Source of the DNA: Eoetvoesia sp035555955
Lineage (GTDB): Bacteria; Pseudomonadota; Gammaproteobacteria; Burkholderiales; Burkholderiaceae_B
Length of the DNA stretch: 64,000 bases
NCBI RefSeq assembly: GCF_035555955.1
Contig: NZ_DATMGA010000068.1
Span: forward strand, 18,455-82,454
Reading direction: 5' to 3'
In this document: positions 35,425 through 43,546 of the stretch, piece after piece
Numbering within the stretch: position 1 is the stretch's first letter
How the letters are laid out: each line of letters begins with the position of its first letter
The notes under the pieces: generated by a model
Database searches by the model: none
The model's input: the letters and a program-made list of their open reading frames with translations, nothing else
Told to the model about the DNA's origin: nothing
Translations under genes and position numbers: made by a program

Positions 35425-36099
35425 ATGCCCAGCCAACCCGCCGCCTCTCCCGAACGCCCCCGCGAGCGCCTGCTTGCCCACGGCGCCCAGTCACTCACTA
35501 CACCCGAACTGCTGGCCATCGTACTGCGCACGGGCATACGGGGCGCCAGCGCTATTGCCCTGGGCCGCCAGCTCATCGAGCACTTCAACGGCCTGCGGGG
35601 CTTGCTGGACGCCGATCTGCGCACGCTCATGGCCCAGCCCGGCCTGGGCCTGGCCAAAGCCTGCGAGCTGCTGGCCATCCACGAACTCAATCGCCGCGCC
35701 CTGGCCGAAGAACTGCGCCTGGGTCAGGCGCTGGATCAGCCGCAGCGCGTCAAACACTATTGCATAGCCGCGCTGGGCCACCTCAAGGTAGAACACTGCC
35801 TTGCGCTTTACCTGGACAGCCAGTACCGGCTGATCACCTCCGAAGAGCTTGCCCGCGGCACCCTGACCCAGGCCTCGGTCTATCCCCGCGAAGTCGTAAA
35901 GGCCAGCCTCAAGCACCACGCCGCCGCGCTCATCCTGGCCCACAACCACCCATCGGGCGTTTCCGAGCCCAGCCAGGCCGACCTCGCCCTGACCCGGCAC
36001 CTGAAGCAGGCGCTGGCGCTGGTCGACATCCGCTTGCTGGATCATCTTGTCGTCACGGCGAACAGCGCCATTTCCCTGGCGGAACGCGGGCAGATATGA
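35425..36099 (+). CDS. radC: RadC-like JAMM-domain protein
   Basis: ATG 35425 gives 224 residues, the usual length. The C-terminal JAMM motif HNHPSGVSEPSQAD is complete, with an N-terminal helix-hairpin-helix around TPELLAIVLRTGIRG. Despite the name, RadC has no proven role in DNA repair; JAMM metallopeptidase or nuclease activity is suspected. It is divergent from slpA. Confidence 0.93.
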   Translation: MPSQPAASPERPRERLLAHGAQSLTTPELLAIVLRTGIRGASAIALGRQLIEHFNGLRGLLDADLRTLMAQPGLGLAKACELLAIHELNRRALAEELRLGQALDQPQRVKHYCIAALGHLKVEHCLALYLDSQYRLITSEELARGTLTQASVYPREVVKASLKHHAAALILAHNHPSGVSEPSQADLALTRHLKQALALVDIRLLDHLVVTANSAISLAERGQI

Positions 36100-36164
36100 G
36101 CGCGTCCGGCAATTCGCCAGCGCAACGGCGCGGCCGCATCTCGGCCTGCATTTCGGGAAGGTCT

Positions 36165-36193
36165 TTGAAAACAAGCCGTTGGCATGCTAGAAT
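36165..36193 (+). promoter_or_regulatory. Promoter of rpmE2
   Basis: TTGAAA (36165-36170) and TAGAAT (36188-36193) are spaced by 17 bp, close to consensus. It would yield a leader of about 110 nt containing a six-pair hairpin GGATCC/GGGTCC (36280-36297 region), which might be an autoregulatory ribosomal-protein site. Confidence 0.7.
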
Positions 36194-36310
36194 TACGAGT
36201 TAATTTGGATACGTGACCAAAATGGCGCCTCTATATTTTATGCGCATTTCGATCGGCGACCCGTTTTTTAGAAAGCAACCGGATCCTAGCGGGTCCAACA
36301 GGATATCACC

Positions 36311-36577
36311 ATGAAAGAAGGCGTCCACCCCGAATACCGCGAAGTGGTGTTCTTGGATCAGCAAACGGGCAGCAAGTTTATTTCGCGCTCTACGCTGGCC
36401 AGCCGCGAAACCATCGACCTCGATGGTAAAACCTACCCGCTTTTCAAGTGTGAAGTTACCTCCGAATCGCATCCGTTCTACACCGGCGCGCAAACGCGCA
36501 TCGTGGAAACCGGCCGCGTCGAGAAATTCCGCGCTCGTTTCGCCCGCACGGCCGGCACCGTCAAGAAAGCATCGTAA
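36311..36577 (+). CDS. rpmE2: 50S ribosomal protein L31 type B
   Basis: The 88-residue product is the type B L31: starts MKEGVHPEYREVVF and has the extra C-terminal segment. It lacks the CxxC zinc pairs of type A L31, so it is the zinc-independent form that replaces the zinc-bound one when zinc is short. Its own promoter and a terminator bracket it. Confidence 0.95.
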   Translation: MKEGVHPEYREVVFLDQQTGSKFISRSTLASRETIDLDGKTYPLFKCEVTSESHPFYTGAQTRIVETGRVEKFRARFARTAGTVKKAS

Positions 36578-36636
36578 TTACCTGCTCGCCGCCCAAGCGG
36601 CGCAATGCACCGGGGCGTTTTTACAAGCTCCGACAA

Positions 36637-36662
36637 AAAGGCAGCCTGCGGGCTGCCTTTTC
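36637..36662 (+). terminator. Terminator after rpmE2
   Basis: AAAGGCAGCC pairs with GGCTGCCTTT around a 4-base loop, ending in a short T tract. A 10-pair stem. Confidence 0.88.
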
Positions 36663-36716
36663 AATGTCTTTTTACTTTAAGATGGCTGCGTCATTCATTT
36701 AAATTTTGCCGACCCT

Positions 36717-38462
36717 GTGGCTCCACAAGAATCCCGCCTGACTCCGGCCCGACTGACCGCGCCGGCAACCACCAAGCTGCCCAGACTACTGTTGCTGCTG
36801 CTGGGCGTCGTCTATATTTTTGCCGGCCTGTACTTCCGGGACCCCTGGAAAAGCGACGACGTCGTCGGCCTGGCCACCATGCTTACCGCCCTGCACGGGC
36901 CGGCGCATGCCCTTTGGCTGCCTCAAATCGGCGACCTGGCCCACGCCCAGGATGGTCCGTTGCCCATGTGGGTCGGCGCGTTCAGCATCTGGCTGTTCAG
37001 CCCTCTGTTCGAATTTTTCACCTCGTCGCTGAACGCCGCCATCATCGCTTCGCGGCTGCCGAACTTTCTATGGTTCGGCATCATCCTGTGGTCCATCTGG
37101 TACGGCACCTACCTGCTGGGCCGGCGCCCCGAGCCCCAGCCCCTGGCCCTGCCGTTTGGCGGTGAACCCACAGTGCGCGACTACGGCCGCATGATCGCCG
37201 ACGCCGCCCTGCTGCTCATCCTGGCCACCGCGGGCATTATGTGGCGCCTTCACGAAACCTCGGAAGTCCCTGCCATCATCGCCTTCCAGGCCCTGGCCTT
37301 CTATGCCGTGGCCCGCATGCTGGATCACCCGGTCTCGGGCGCCGTCACGCTCGGCATCGCCGTGGGCGCGGCGTTTCTGACCCGGGGATGGATAGGCGCG
37401 CTGCCCATCATGCTGGCCGCGCCATTCGCCTTCACTCCGCATACCAGCTTGTGGCAGGCCAAGCACTGGCTCATCGTCTCCACTGTCATCGCCGCCAGCC
37501 TGATCCTGCTCTGGTGGATTCCTGCCAGCCACCTCAGCCCCTACTGGGCCGAAAACTGGTGGCTGTGGAACGTCGACTCCTTCAACTGGCCCCGCATTCC
37601 GGAGCTGCTCAGCATCCTGCGCGACCTGCCCTGGTTCTTGTGGCCCACCTGGCCGTTTGCCCTGCTGGCCATCTGGCGCTGGCGGTCCTGGCTCTATGCG
37701 CCGCACATCTGGATACCGCTCATGTTCGCCGTCTGGCCACTGGTGGTCATGGCTTTCCTGGTGGATCCGTTCGAACCCGAATACAGCCTCATGGCCGTCC
37801 CCGTGGCCGTGCTTGCCGCCTTTGCCCTGCCCACCCTGCGGCGCGGCGTCGTCAACTCGCTGGACTGGTTCGCCGTCATGTGCTTTTCCCTGACATGCGT
37901 CACCGTCTGGCTGGGCTGGGTGGCCCTGCAAACCGGCTGGCCAACACAGATCGCCCACAATATCGCCCGCCAGACACAAGGCTACAACGCCTATGTATCC
38001 TGGCCGGCCGTCCTTATCGCCCTTGCCGGCACCGCCTGCTGGATCGCGCTGGTGCACTGGCGCCTGCACGCCAAGCCGGCCGCCCTGTGGCGCGGCACCG
38101 TGCTGTCGGCCTGCGGCATTACGCTTACCTGGCTGCTTCTGGTCACGCTGTGGATGCCGGCGCTGGACTACGTGCGCAGCTACCGCAGCGTATCGGCCCA
38201 GCTCAAGGTCGCGCTCGACACGCTGGCCCGCCCAGGCGAATGCGTGCGCGCCTCGGCGCTGGGAACCGGCCAGCGCGCTTCGTTCTACGTCTTCAACGAC
38301 ATCACCTTCAGCTACGACCCCAAATGCACTTTGGTGCTGCAGCAAACCTCCCCGCAGAACGTGCGGGAAGGCACGGCGGGTTACGACAATGCGCGGGTAT
38401 TGTGGGAAGGCAAGCGCGGCCCCGACCGCCACGAAATGTTCCGCCTGCTGAGAGTCAAATAA
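36717..38462 (+). CDS. ArnT-like membrane glycosyltransferase
   Basis: The 581-residue product has about 10-12 helices and the GT-C signature after the first helix: YFRDPWKSDDVVGLATM (acidic pair D-D). It resembles ArnT/PMT_2 sugar transferases that use lipid-linked donors. The GTG start at 36717 lacks a strong ribosome-binding site. It is directly followed (1-bp gap) by a MATE exporter gene. It is the second such transferase in this window besides the one at the left edge. Confidence 0.82.
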   Translation: MAPQESRLTPARLTAPATTKLPRLLLLLLGVVYIFAGLYFRDPWKSDDVVGLATMLTALHGPAHALWLPQIGDLAHAQDGPLPMWVGAFSIWLFSPLFEFFTSSLNAAIIASRLPNFLWFGIILWSIWYGTYLLGRRPEPQPLALPFGGEPTVRDYGRMIADAALLLILATAGIMWRLHETSEVPAIIAFQALAFYAVARMLDHPVSGAVTLGIAVGAAFLTRGWIGALPIMLAAPFAFTPHTSLWQAKHWLIVSTVIAASLILLWWIPASHLSPYWAENWWLWNVDSFNWPRIPELLSILRDLPWFLWPTWPFALLAIWRWRSWLYAPHIWIPLMFAVWPLVVMAFLVDPFEPEYSLMAVPVAVLAAFALPTLRRGVVNSLDWFAVMCFSLTCVTVWLGWVALQTGWPTQIAHNIARQTQGYNAYVSWPAVLIALAGTACWIALVHWRLHAKPAALWRGTVLSACGITLTWLLLVTLWMPALDYVRSYRSVSAQLKVALDTLARPGECVRASALGTGQRASFYVFNDITFSYDPKCTLVLQQTSPQNVREGTAGYDNARVLWEGKRGPDRHEMFRLLRVK

Positions 38463-38463
38463 C

Positions 38464-39873
38464 ATGGGCGTCTCAGCGTTGCCGGGCACGCTGCTGTTCT
38501 ATGTAAGGCAAACACTCAACCACGCATGGCCCGTGCTGGTCAGCGCCTGGGCGGGCATCGCCTTCGGCGTTCTCGACACCGCCATGGCCGGCCACTCCAG
38601 CGCCGCCGACCTGCAGGCCATGTCGCTGTCGGTCTCCATCTACATTACTGTGTTCGTGGGGCTGATGGGCGTGGTGCACGCCCTCATCCCCATCATCGGC
38701 CAGCATTTCGGGGCCCAGCGCCACGAAGCCGCCGGCCAGGCCTGGGGCCAGGGCGTATGGATGGCGCTGGGCCTGTCGGCGGTGGGTATTGCCACCCTGC
38801 TGTTTCCTCACGCCTGGCTGGCGATGTCCGGCGATATCGAGCCCGCCGTGGAACACGAAATCGCCTGGTATCTGCGAGCCCTGGCGCTTGCGCTTCCCGC
38901 CACGCTGGTCTTTCGCACCATTTACGCGCTGGGCACCGCGGTTTCCAAGCCCAAGATGGTCATGAACATCAACCTGGCCAGCATCGGCTTCAAGGCCTTG
39001 TTCAACTGGATCTTCATTTTCGGCAACCTGGGGGCGCCGGCGCTCGGCGCGATAGGCGCCGGCCTTTCAACGGCCATCGTCGGCTGGATGACCCTGGCGG
39101 CCGGCCTGTGGATGCTGCGGCACGATAAATTCTACGCGCGCTTCAAGCTCAAGCTTCATCGGCCGCGCTGGCGCGACCAAAAAGAACTGCTGCGGCTTGG
39201 CCTGCCCATGGGCGGCTCGTACCTGGTCGAGGTCTGCGCGTTCAGCTTCATGGCCCTGCTCGTGGCGCGCGAAGGCATGTTCGTTACGGGCGGCCATCAA
39301 ATCATGGCCAATCTGGTGGCGCTTTGCTACATGATGCCCATGGCGGTGGGAATCGCCTCGGCCTCGCTCACCGCCCAGGCGATCGGCGCGGAAGACATGC
39401 CGCGCGCCCGCAAGACCGCGCTGGCGGGGCAGCTTATTGTGCTGGTCGGGGCCCTGGCCACCATCTGCATCCTGATCGTGGGCAAAAGGGACATTCTGGC
39501 CGTCTACACCGACGACCTGCAGGTGGCGGCCGTCGCCGCGGCGCTCATGCAGGTCATACCTTATTTCCACTTGTGCGACGCCATGCAATGCATCAACTCG
39601 TACTTGCTGCGCGCCTATAAAGTGGCCACCGTGCCGCTGCTGCTGCAAATCTTCGCGCTGACAGGCGTAGGACTGCTGGGAGGATGGTGGCTGGGCTTCG
39701 GCCCCGCGGCCGGGGCCCTGCAGCCCATGGTGGACTGGATAATGCCCGGAGCCCCCATAGGAGCCGCCACCCTGTGGTTGATGGCGCTTATTGGCCTGGG
39801 CGTATCGGCCGTATTGCTTTACTTCTGGTACTGGCGGGTGCTGCGGCAATACCGCCGCCGCACCGCGCCCTGA
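38464..39873 (+). CDS. MATE-family efflux transporter
   Basis: The 469-residue product has about 12 helices in two bundles (MATE). ATG 38464 is one base after the glycosyltransferase stop, so the pair is co-translated. The N-terminal portion has ISVPILGAQHFGAQRHEAAG-like spacing (here HALIPIIGQHFGAQ). MATE proteins export drugs or metabolites with Na+ or H+. The substrate is unknown. Confidence 0.88.
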   Translation: MGVSALPGTLLFYVRQTLNHAWPVLVSAWAGIAFGVLDTAMAGHSSAADLQAMSLSVSIYITVFVGLMGVVHALIPIIGQHFGAQRHEAAGQAWGQGVWMALGLSAVGIATLLFPHAWLAMSGDIEPAVEHEIAWYLRALALALPATLVFRTIYALGTAVSKPKMVMNINLASIGFKALFNWIFIFGNLGAPALGAIGAGLSTAIVGWMTLAAGLWMLRHDKFYARFKLKLHRPRWRDQKELLRLGLPMGGSYLVEVCAFSFMALLVAREGMFVTGGHQIMANLVALCYMMPMAVGIASASLTAQAIGAEDMPRARKTALAGQLIVLVGALATICILIVGKRDILAVYTDDLQVAAVAAALMQVIPYFHLCDAMQCINSYLLRAYKVATVPLLLQIFALTGVGLLGGWWLGFGPAAGALQPMVDWIMPGAPIGAATLWLMALIGLGVSAVLLYFWYWRVLRQYRRRTAP

Positions 39874-39886
39874 ACCCGCCGCAAGA

Positions 39887-41140
39887 TCAACGATAAATGT
39901 AGTCGCGGCGCCACGGATACGAAAGGTCGGCGGGGTAGTCGAGCTCGTCGCGCCGGCCCGTGGCCTTGTGCTGCAGCAGAACCTGATGCAGCGCGATCCA
40001 GCCGTGCTCGAATCCCATGGCGCAACCGGCCAGGTATACGCGGTAGGCGCGCAGCGATTTTTCGCCCTGCTCGCCCGTGAGGCACTGGCGCGCCTCGTCC
40101 AGCCGGGATTCCAGCGCGTCGCTCCAGGCCCAGAGCGCACGGGCATAGTGGGGGCGCAGGTTCTCGATGTCGACGTCTTCCAGGCCGGCATCGGAAATGC
40201 AGGCCAGCTCGTTGCTGATGTGGGTCAGCTCGCCGCCCGGGAAAATGTATTTTTCGATGAACTGCCCCATGCCCGCGCCGACCTCGGCGTTGTACACGCC
40301 GCCCGCGGTAATGCCGTGGTTCATGATCAGGCCCCCCGGGCGCAGCAGGCGCCGCAGCTTGGAAAAATACCCCGGCAACTGGGCGCGGCCGACGTGCTCG
40401 AACATGCCGACCGAGGCGATCTTGTCGTAGGGAACGGATTCGTCCAGGTCGCGGTAGTCGAGCAGCGTCATGCGCACGCGTCCCGACAGGCCTTTTTCCT
40501 GGATGAGCCGGTTGACGTGGGCATGCTGGTTCTTGGACAAGGTGATGCCCGTGGCATCCACCCCGTAGTTTTCGGCCGCCCAAAGCAGCAGACCGCCCCA
40601 GCCCGCGCCGATATCCAGAAAGCGCTCGCCCGATTTAAGGGCCAGCTTGCGGCAGATATGGTCGAGCTTGGCTTCCTGGGCCTGGGCGATGGTCATGTCT
40701 GGTTCGCGGTAGTAGGCGCAGGAATAGACCCGGCGCGGATCCAGCCACAGGGCATAGAAGTCGTCGGACAAGTCGTAATGAAACTGGATTTGCTTGGCGT
40801 CGCGCGCCGTGCTGTGGCGCCGCACGGAAATGATGTGGCGGGCCATGCGCGTGAGCCAGTTGCCGCGCCCCACGTCGATGGGAGAGTCGGGCAGGATGGC
40901 GGCCGCCAGATCCATGAGATCGCGCATGGTCCCCTCGAAATCGAGCCGGCCCTCAACGTAGTCTTCGCCCAGCAAACCGGTTTGCCCCATGGCCAGATGC
41001 AGCAAAGCCGTCTTGTCTTTGGCGATGAGACGCATTCTGGCGTTGGCCGGCCCGGCCACCGAGCCATCGGGCAACTGCACTTGAACCGGCAACGGCAACG
41101 ACGCCAATTTTTTTTCAACCGCGGATAAAACCGAACTCAC
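39887..41140 (-). CDS. Cyclopropane-fatty-acyl-phospholipid synthase family
   Basis: The 417-residue product has the SAM-binding motif DIGAGWGGLLLWAA and active-site features YSCAYY, MFEHVG and YIFPGGEL of CFA synthases, with the N-terminal lipid-docking domain. It methylenates unsaturated acyl chains in the membrane in stationary phase. AGGGAG precedes ATG 41140. It converges with the MATE gene (12-bp gap between stops). Confidence 0.92.
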   Translation of the reverse strand: MSSVLSAVEKKLASLPLPVQVQLPDGSVAGPANARMRLIAKDKTALLHLAMGQTGLLGEDYVEGRLDFEGTMRDLMDLAAAILPDSPIDVGRGNWLTRMARHIISVRRHSTARDAKQIQFHYDLSDDFYALWLDPRRVYSCAYYREPDMTIAQAQEAKLDHICRKLALKSGERFLDIGAGWGGLLLWAAENYGVDATGITLSKNQHAHVNRLIQEKGLSGRVRMTLLDYRDLDESVPYDKIASVGMFEHVGRAQLPGYFSKLRRLLRPGGLIMNHGITAGGVYNAEVGAGMGQFIEKYIFPGGELTHISNELACISDAGLEDVDIENLRPHYARALWAWSDALESRLDEARQCLTGEQGEKSLRAYRVYLAGCAMGFEHGWIALHQVLLQHKATGRRDELDYPADLSYPWRRDYIYR

Positions 41141-41487
41141 ATCCCACTCCCTATTGGTTCAGGAATACCTTGAACAGGGTTCGCAACTTGCCGCCCGGTA
41201 CCGGCGGCGTGGGCCGCAAGAACCTATCCAAACCATCCCTGCCTGTTTACAAGTCTATAAATTTCTCAGATATGAACAAGCGAAAAGCCTCCCGGCGCCC
41301 CCCTGACTGGGTAGGGGCATGGAAGACCGCCACCAATTTATCACCAAAAGTCCGATCCCGAAACCACTCGCCCGGCATGCCGGCCCTTCCATGCCCCCCA
41401 GTGCGCACCGGATACCCCGCGGAATCGCGCTCTGCGGGCCGCGCTGTATTCCTTTAGACTAACGACTTCCCCGCCTTCGCATCACTG
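41141..41487. other. 347-bp divergent gap, no gene seen
   Basis: Between the divergent CFA synthase and Bcr/CflA genes. It must contain both promoters, and TATAAA at 41251 is a possible element on either strand, but no spacing is convincing. A 95-codon plus-strand open frame (41170-41457) shows no protein-like composition and is not called. Confidence 0.5.
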
Positions 41488-42696
41488 ATGCGCATTTACT
41501 ACATGCCCGCCGTAAAAAAAGAACCGCTGCTGCCCGGATGGCTGCTGCTGATGGGAGCCCTGACCGCACTGGGCCCCCTTGCCATCGACCTGTACCTGCC
41601 CGCTTTTCCGTCCATCGCCCAAGGCCTGCACGCCACGGAGGGCCAGGTCGAACGCACGCTGGCCAGCTATCTGTTCGGCCTGGCCCTGGCGCAGATGATC
41701 TACGGCCCGATGGCCGACCGCTACGGGCGCAAGCTCCCCTTGATCGGCGGCCTGGTCATCTTCACCATCGCATCCGTCGTCTGTACCTTGACCAACGATA
41801 TCGAGCACCTGACCGCATGGCGCATCGTGCAGGCCCTGGGCGGCGCCGCCGGCATGGTGATTCCCCGCGCGGTCATACGCGACAACTACGATACCCGCGA
41901 AGCCTCCAAGGCCTTGTCCCTGCTTATCCTGATCATGGGCGTCACTCCCATCCTGGGGCCCGTGCTGGGCGGCCAGGTGCTGCTGTTCGTAGGCTGGCGC
42001 GGCGTGTTCGGCCTGATGGCGGCGGGCGGCGCCTTGCTGCTGCTGGCCGCGCTGCTGACCATGCGCGAAACCCTGCCCCCCGAAAAAGTCACGCCGCTGC
42101 GCGTCTCCATCATCGCCCAAAACTACTGGAGCCTGATGCACGACCGGCAGTTCATGTGCTTTTCGCTGGCCGGCGCCTTCGGTTCGGCGGGCCTGTTCAC
42201 ATATATTTCGGGCACGCCCAGGGTGCTGATGGGCATTTACGGGGTGGATCCGCAGCATTTCGGCCTTATCTTCGCCCTGGGCGCCGCCTCGCTGATCCTG
42301 GCCTCGCAGGCCAGCGCCCGCCTGCTCGACCGCTACTCGCTGGAAGGCCTGCTGAAGTCGGCCCAGGTATCCATAGTCCTGACCACCTTGGCCGGCCTGG
42401 CGCTTACCCTGCTCGACTGGCTGACGCTGCCCCTGCTCATGCTATGCTTGATGGGCTTCATGGCCAGCCAAGGCTTCGTGAACCCCAACGCCGCGGCGCT
42501 TGCGCTGGCACGTCAGGGCAGGCGCCTTGGCGTAGCTTCCGCGCTGATGGGCACCATGCAAATGCTGTGCGGTGCGCTGGCCGGCCTGGCGATCAGCCAT
42601 TGGCAATCGCACACGGCCATCCCGCTGACCGGCATATTGGCGTTCTGCGCCTTTGTTTCGTGGCTGTTTGGACGCATCGCGATGCGGGCTACTTGA
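41488..42696 (+). CDS. MFS multidrug exporter, Bcr/CflA family
   Basis: The 402-residue product has 12 helices and the DHA1/Bcr motifs LAIDLYLPAFPSI, GLALAQMIYGPMADRYGRK and RIVQALGGAAGMVIPRAVIRD. These export drugs or small metabolites with H+. The first ATG at 41488 is used; M6 at 41503 is equally possible. The promoter of rpmB overlaps its end. Confidence 0.9.
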   Translation: MRIYYMPAVKKEPLLPGWLLLMGALTALGPLAIDLYLPAFPSIAQGLHATEGQVERTLASYLFGLALAQMIYGPMADRYGRKLPLIGGLVIFTIASVVCTLTNDIEHLTAWRIVQALGGAAGMVIPRAVIRDNYDTREASKALSLLILIMGVTPILGPVLGGQVLLFVGWRGVFGLMAAGGALLLLAALLTMRETLPPEKVTPLRVSIIAQNYWSLMHDRQFMCFSLAGAFGSAGLFTYISGTPRVLMGIYGVDPQHFGLIFALGAASLILASQASARLLDRYSLEGLLKSAQVSIVLTTLAGLALTLLDWLTLPLLMLCLMGFMASQGFVNPNAAALALARQGRRLGVASALMGTMQMLCGALAGLAISHWQSHTAIPLTGILAFCAFVSWLFGRIAMRAT

Positions 42697-42722
42697 TTAA
42701 ACCGCCTGATTCATATTAGAAT
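42693..42722 (+). promoter_or_regulatory. Promoter of rpmB-rpmG
   Basis: TTGATT (42693-42698) and TAGAAT (42717-42722) are spaced by 18 bp. The -35 overlaps the stop codon of the preceding exporter gene. The leader to rpmB is about 160 nt. Confidence 0.6.
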
Positions 42723-42885
42723 ACTAGGCTTTACAGATACTTTGGTCTTTTGTTTCACCCCCAAAGCATTGCCCCTTGGTGCTCGCTATTACAGCCACGC
42801 AGTCACGTAGCCATGTAGTCACTCAAGGGAAATGGAAATATCCAGGGTGGATGGGCCTTTACAGCAAAACTTAAGGGGTATAACC

Positions 42886-43122
42886 ATGGCACGCGTATGC
42901 CAAGTTACCGGCAAAGGCCCGATGGTGGGCAACAATGTTTCGCACGCTAACAACAAAACCAAGCGTCGCTTCCTTCCCAACCTGCAATCGCGCCGTTTCT
43001 GGGTCGAAAGCGAAAACCGCTGGGTGCGCCTGCGCGTTACCACCAAGGCTATCCGCACCATCGACAAAAACGGCATCGACGCCGTTCTGGCCGACCTGCG
43101 CGCCCGTGGCGAAGTGGCTTAA
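42886..43122 (+). CDS. rpmB: 50S ribosomal protein L28
   Basis: The 78-residue product is L28: MARVCQVTGKGPMVGNNVSHANNKTKRRF, all conserved. AAGGGG lies upstream of ATG 42886. rpmB-rpmG is the standard order. Confidence 0.97.
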   Translation: MARVCQVTGKGPMVGNNVSHANNKTKRRFLPNLQSRRFWVESENRWVRLRVTTKAIRTIDKNGIDAVLADLRARGEVA

Positions 43123-43159
43123 AGCCGCCGCATAGCGTACCAATCATCAGGAGCTCATC

Positions 43160-43327
43160 ATGGCAAAAGGCATTCGCGAGAAAATCAAACTCGAATCCAC
43201 CGCAGGCACCGGTCACTTCTACACGACCACCAAGAACAAGCGCAACATGCCCGAAAAGATGTTGATCAAAAAATTTGATCCCGTCGCCCGCAAGCATGTC
43301 GATTACAAAGAAATCAAGCTCAAGTAA
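43160..43327 (+). CDS. rpmG: 50S ribosomal protein L33
   Basis: A 55-residue frame with AGGAG upstream of ATG 43160 reads MAKGIREKIKLESTAGTG and ends KHVDYKEIKLK, the L33 pattern. No CxxC zinc pairs are present, the usual proteobacterial form. It lies 37 bp after rpmB and is followed by a terminator. Confidence 0.97.
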   Translation: MAKGIREKIKLESTAGTGHFYTTTKNKRNMPEKMLIKKFDPVARKHVDYKEIKLK

Positions 43328-43340
43328 TCAAGCAGCATTC

Positions 43341-43374
43341 AAAAAAAACCCTGGTTTCCCGCCAGGGTTTTTTT
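43341..43374 (+). terminator. Terminator after rpmG
   Basis: AAAACCCTGG and CCAGGGTTTT pair around a seven-base loop, followed by TTTTT. The run of eight A before it could act for the opposite strand too. Confidence 0.92.
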
Positions 43375-43503
43375 ACGCCCGCCGCATGGCCGAACCAGCC
43401 ATGCACGGGCTTCGCGGCGCCATCCGGCCGAGCGCGAAACGGCAAAGCCGGAACCAGGCCCGCCCGATGCGCGGCTTCCAAAGCGCCTTGAAGCCCCGCA
43501 CCC

Positions 43504-43509
43504 TATAAT
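43504..43509 (+). promoter_or_regulatory. -10 element of the leuS operon
   Basis: A perfect TATAAT lies 38 bp before the leuS start codon. No -35 at 16-18 bp fits (TTGAAG at 43488-43493 is only 10 bp away). Confidence 0.45.
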
Positions 43510-43546
43510 GTATGGTTTGCATCAAACCTTAAAGATCAAGAATCTC

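Noticed and set aside
41170..41457. A 95-codon plus-strand frame in the divergent gap before the Bcr/CflA gene
   Set aside because: No ribosome-binding site, no domain, and composition of non-coding DNA.
43476..43493. -35 elements for the leuS promoter
   Set aside because: TTCCAA and TTGAAG are 22 and 10 bp from the TATAAT, neither being workable spacing.
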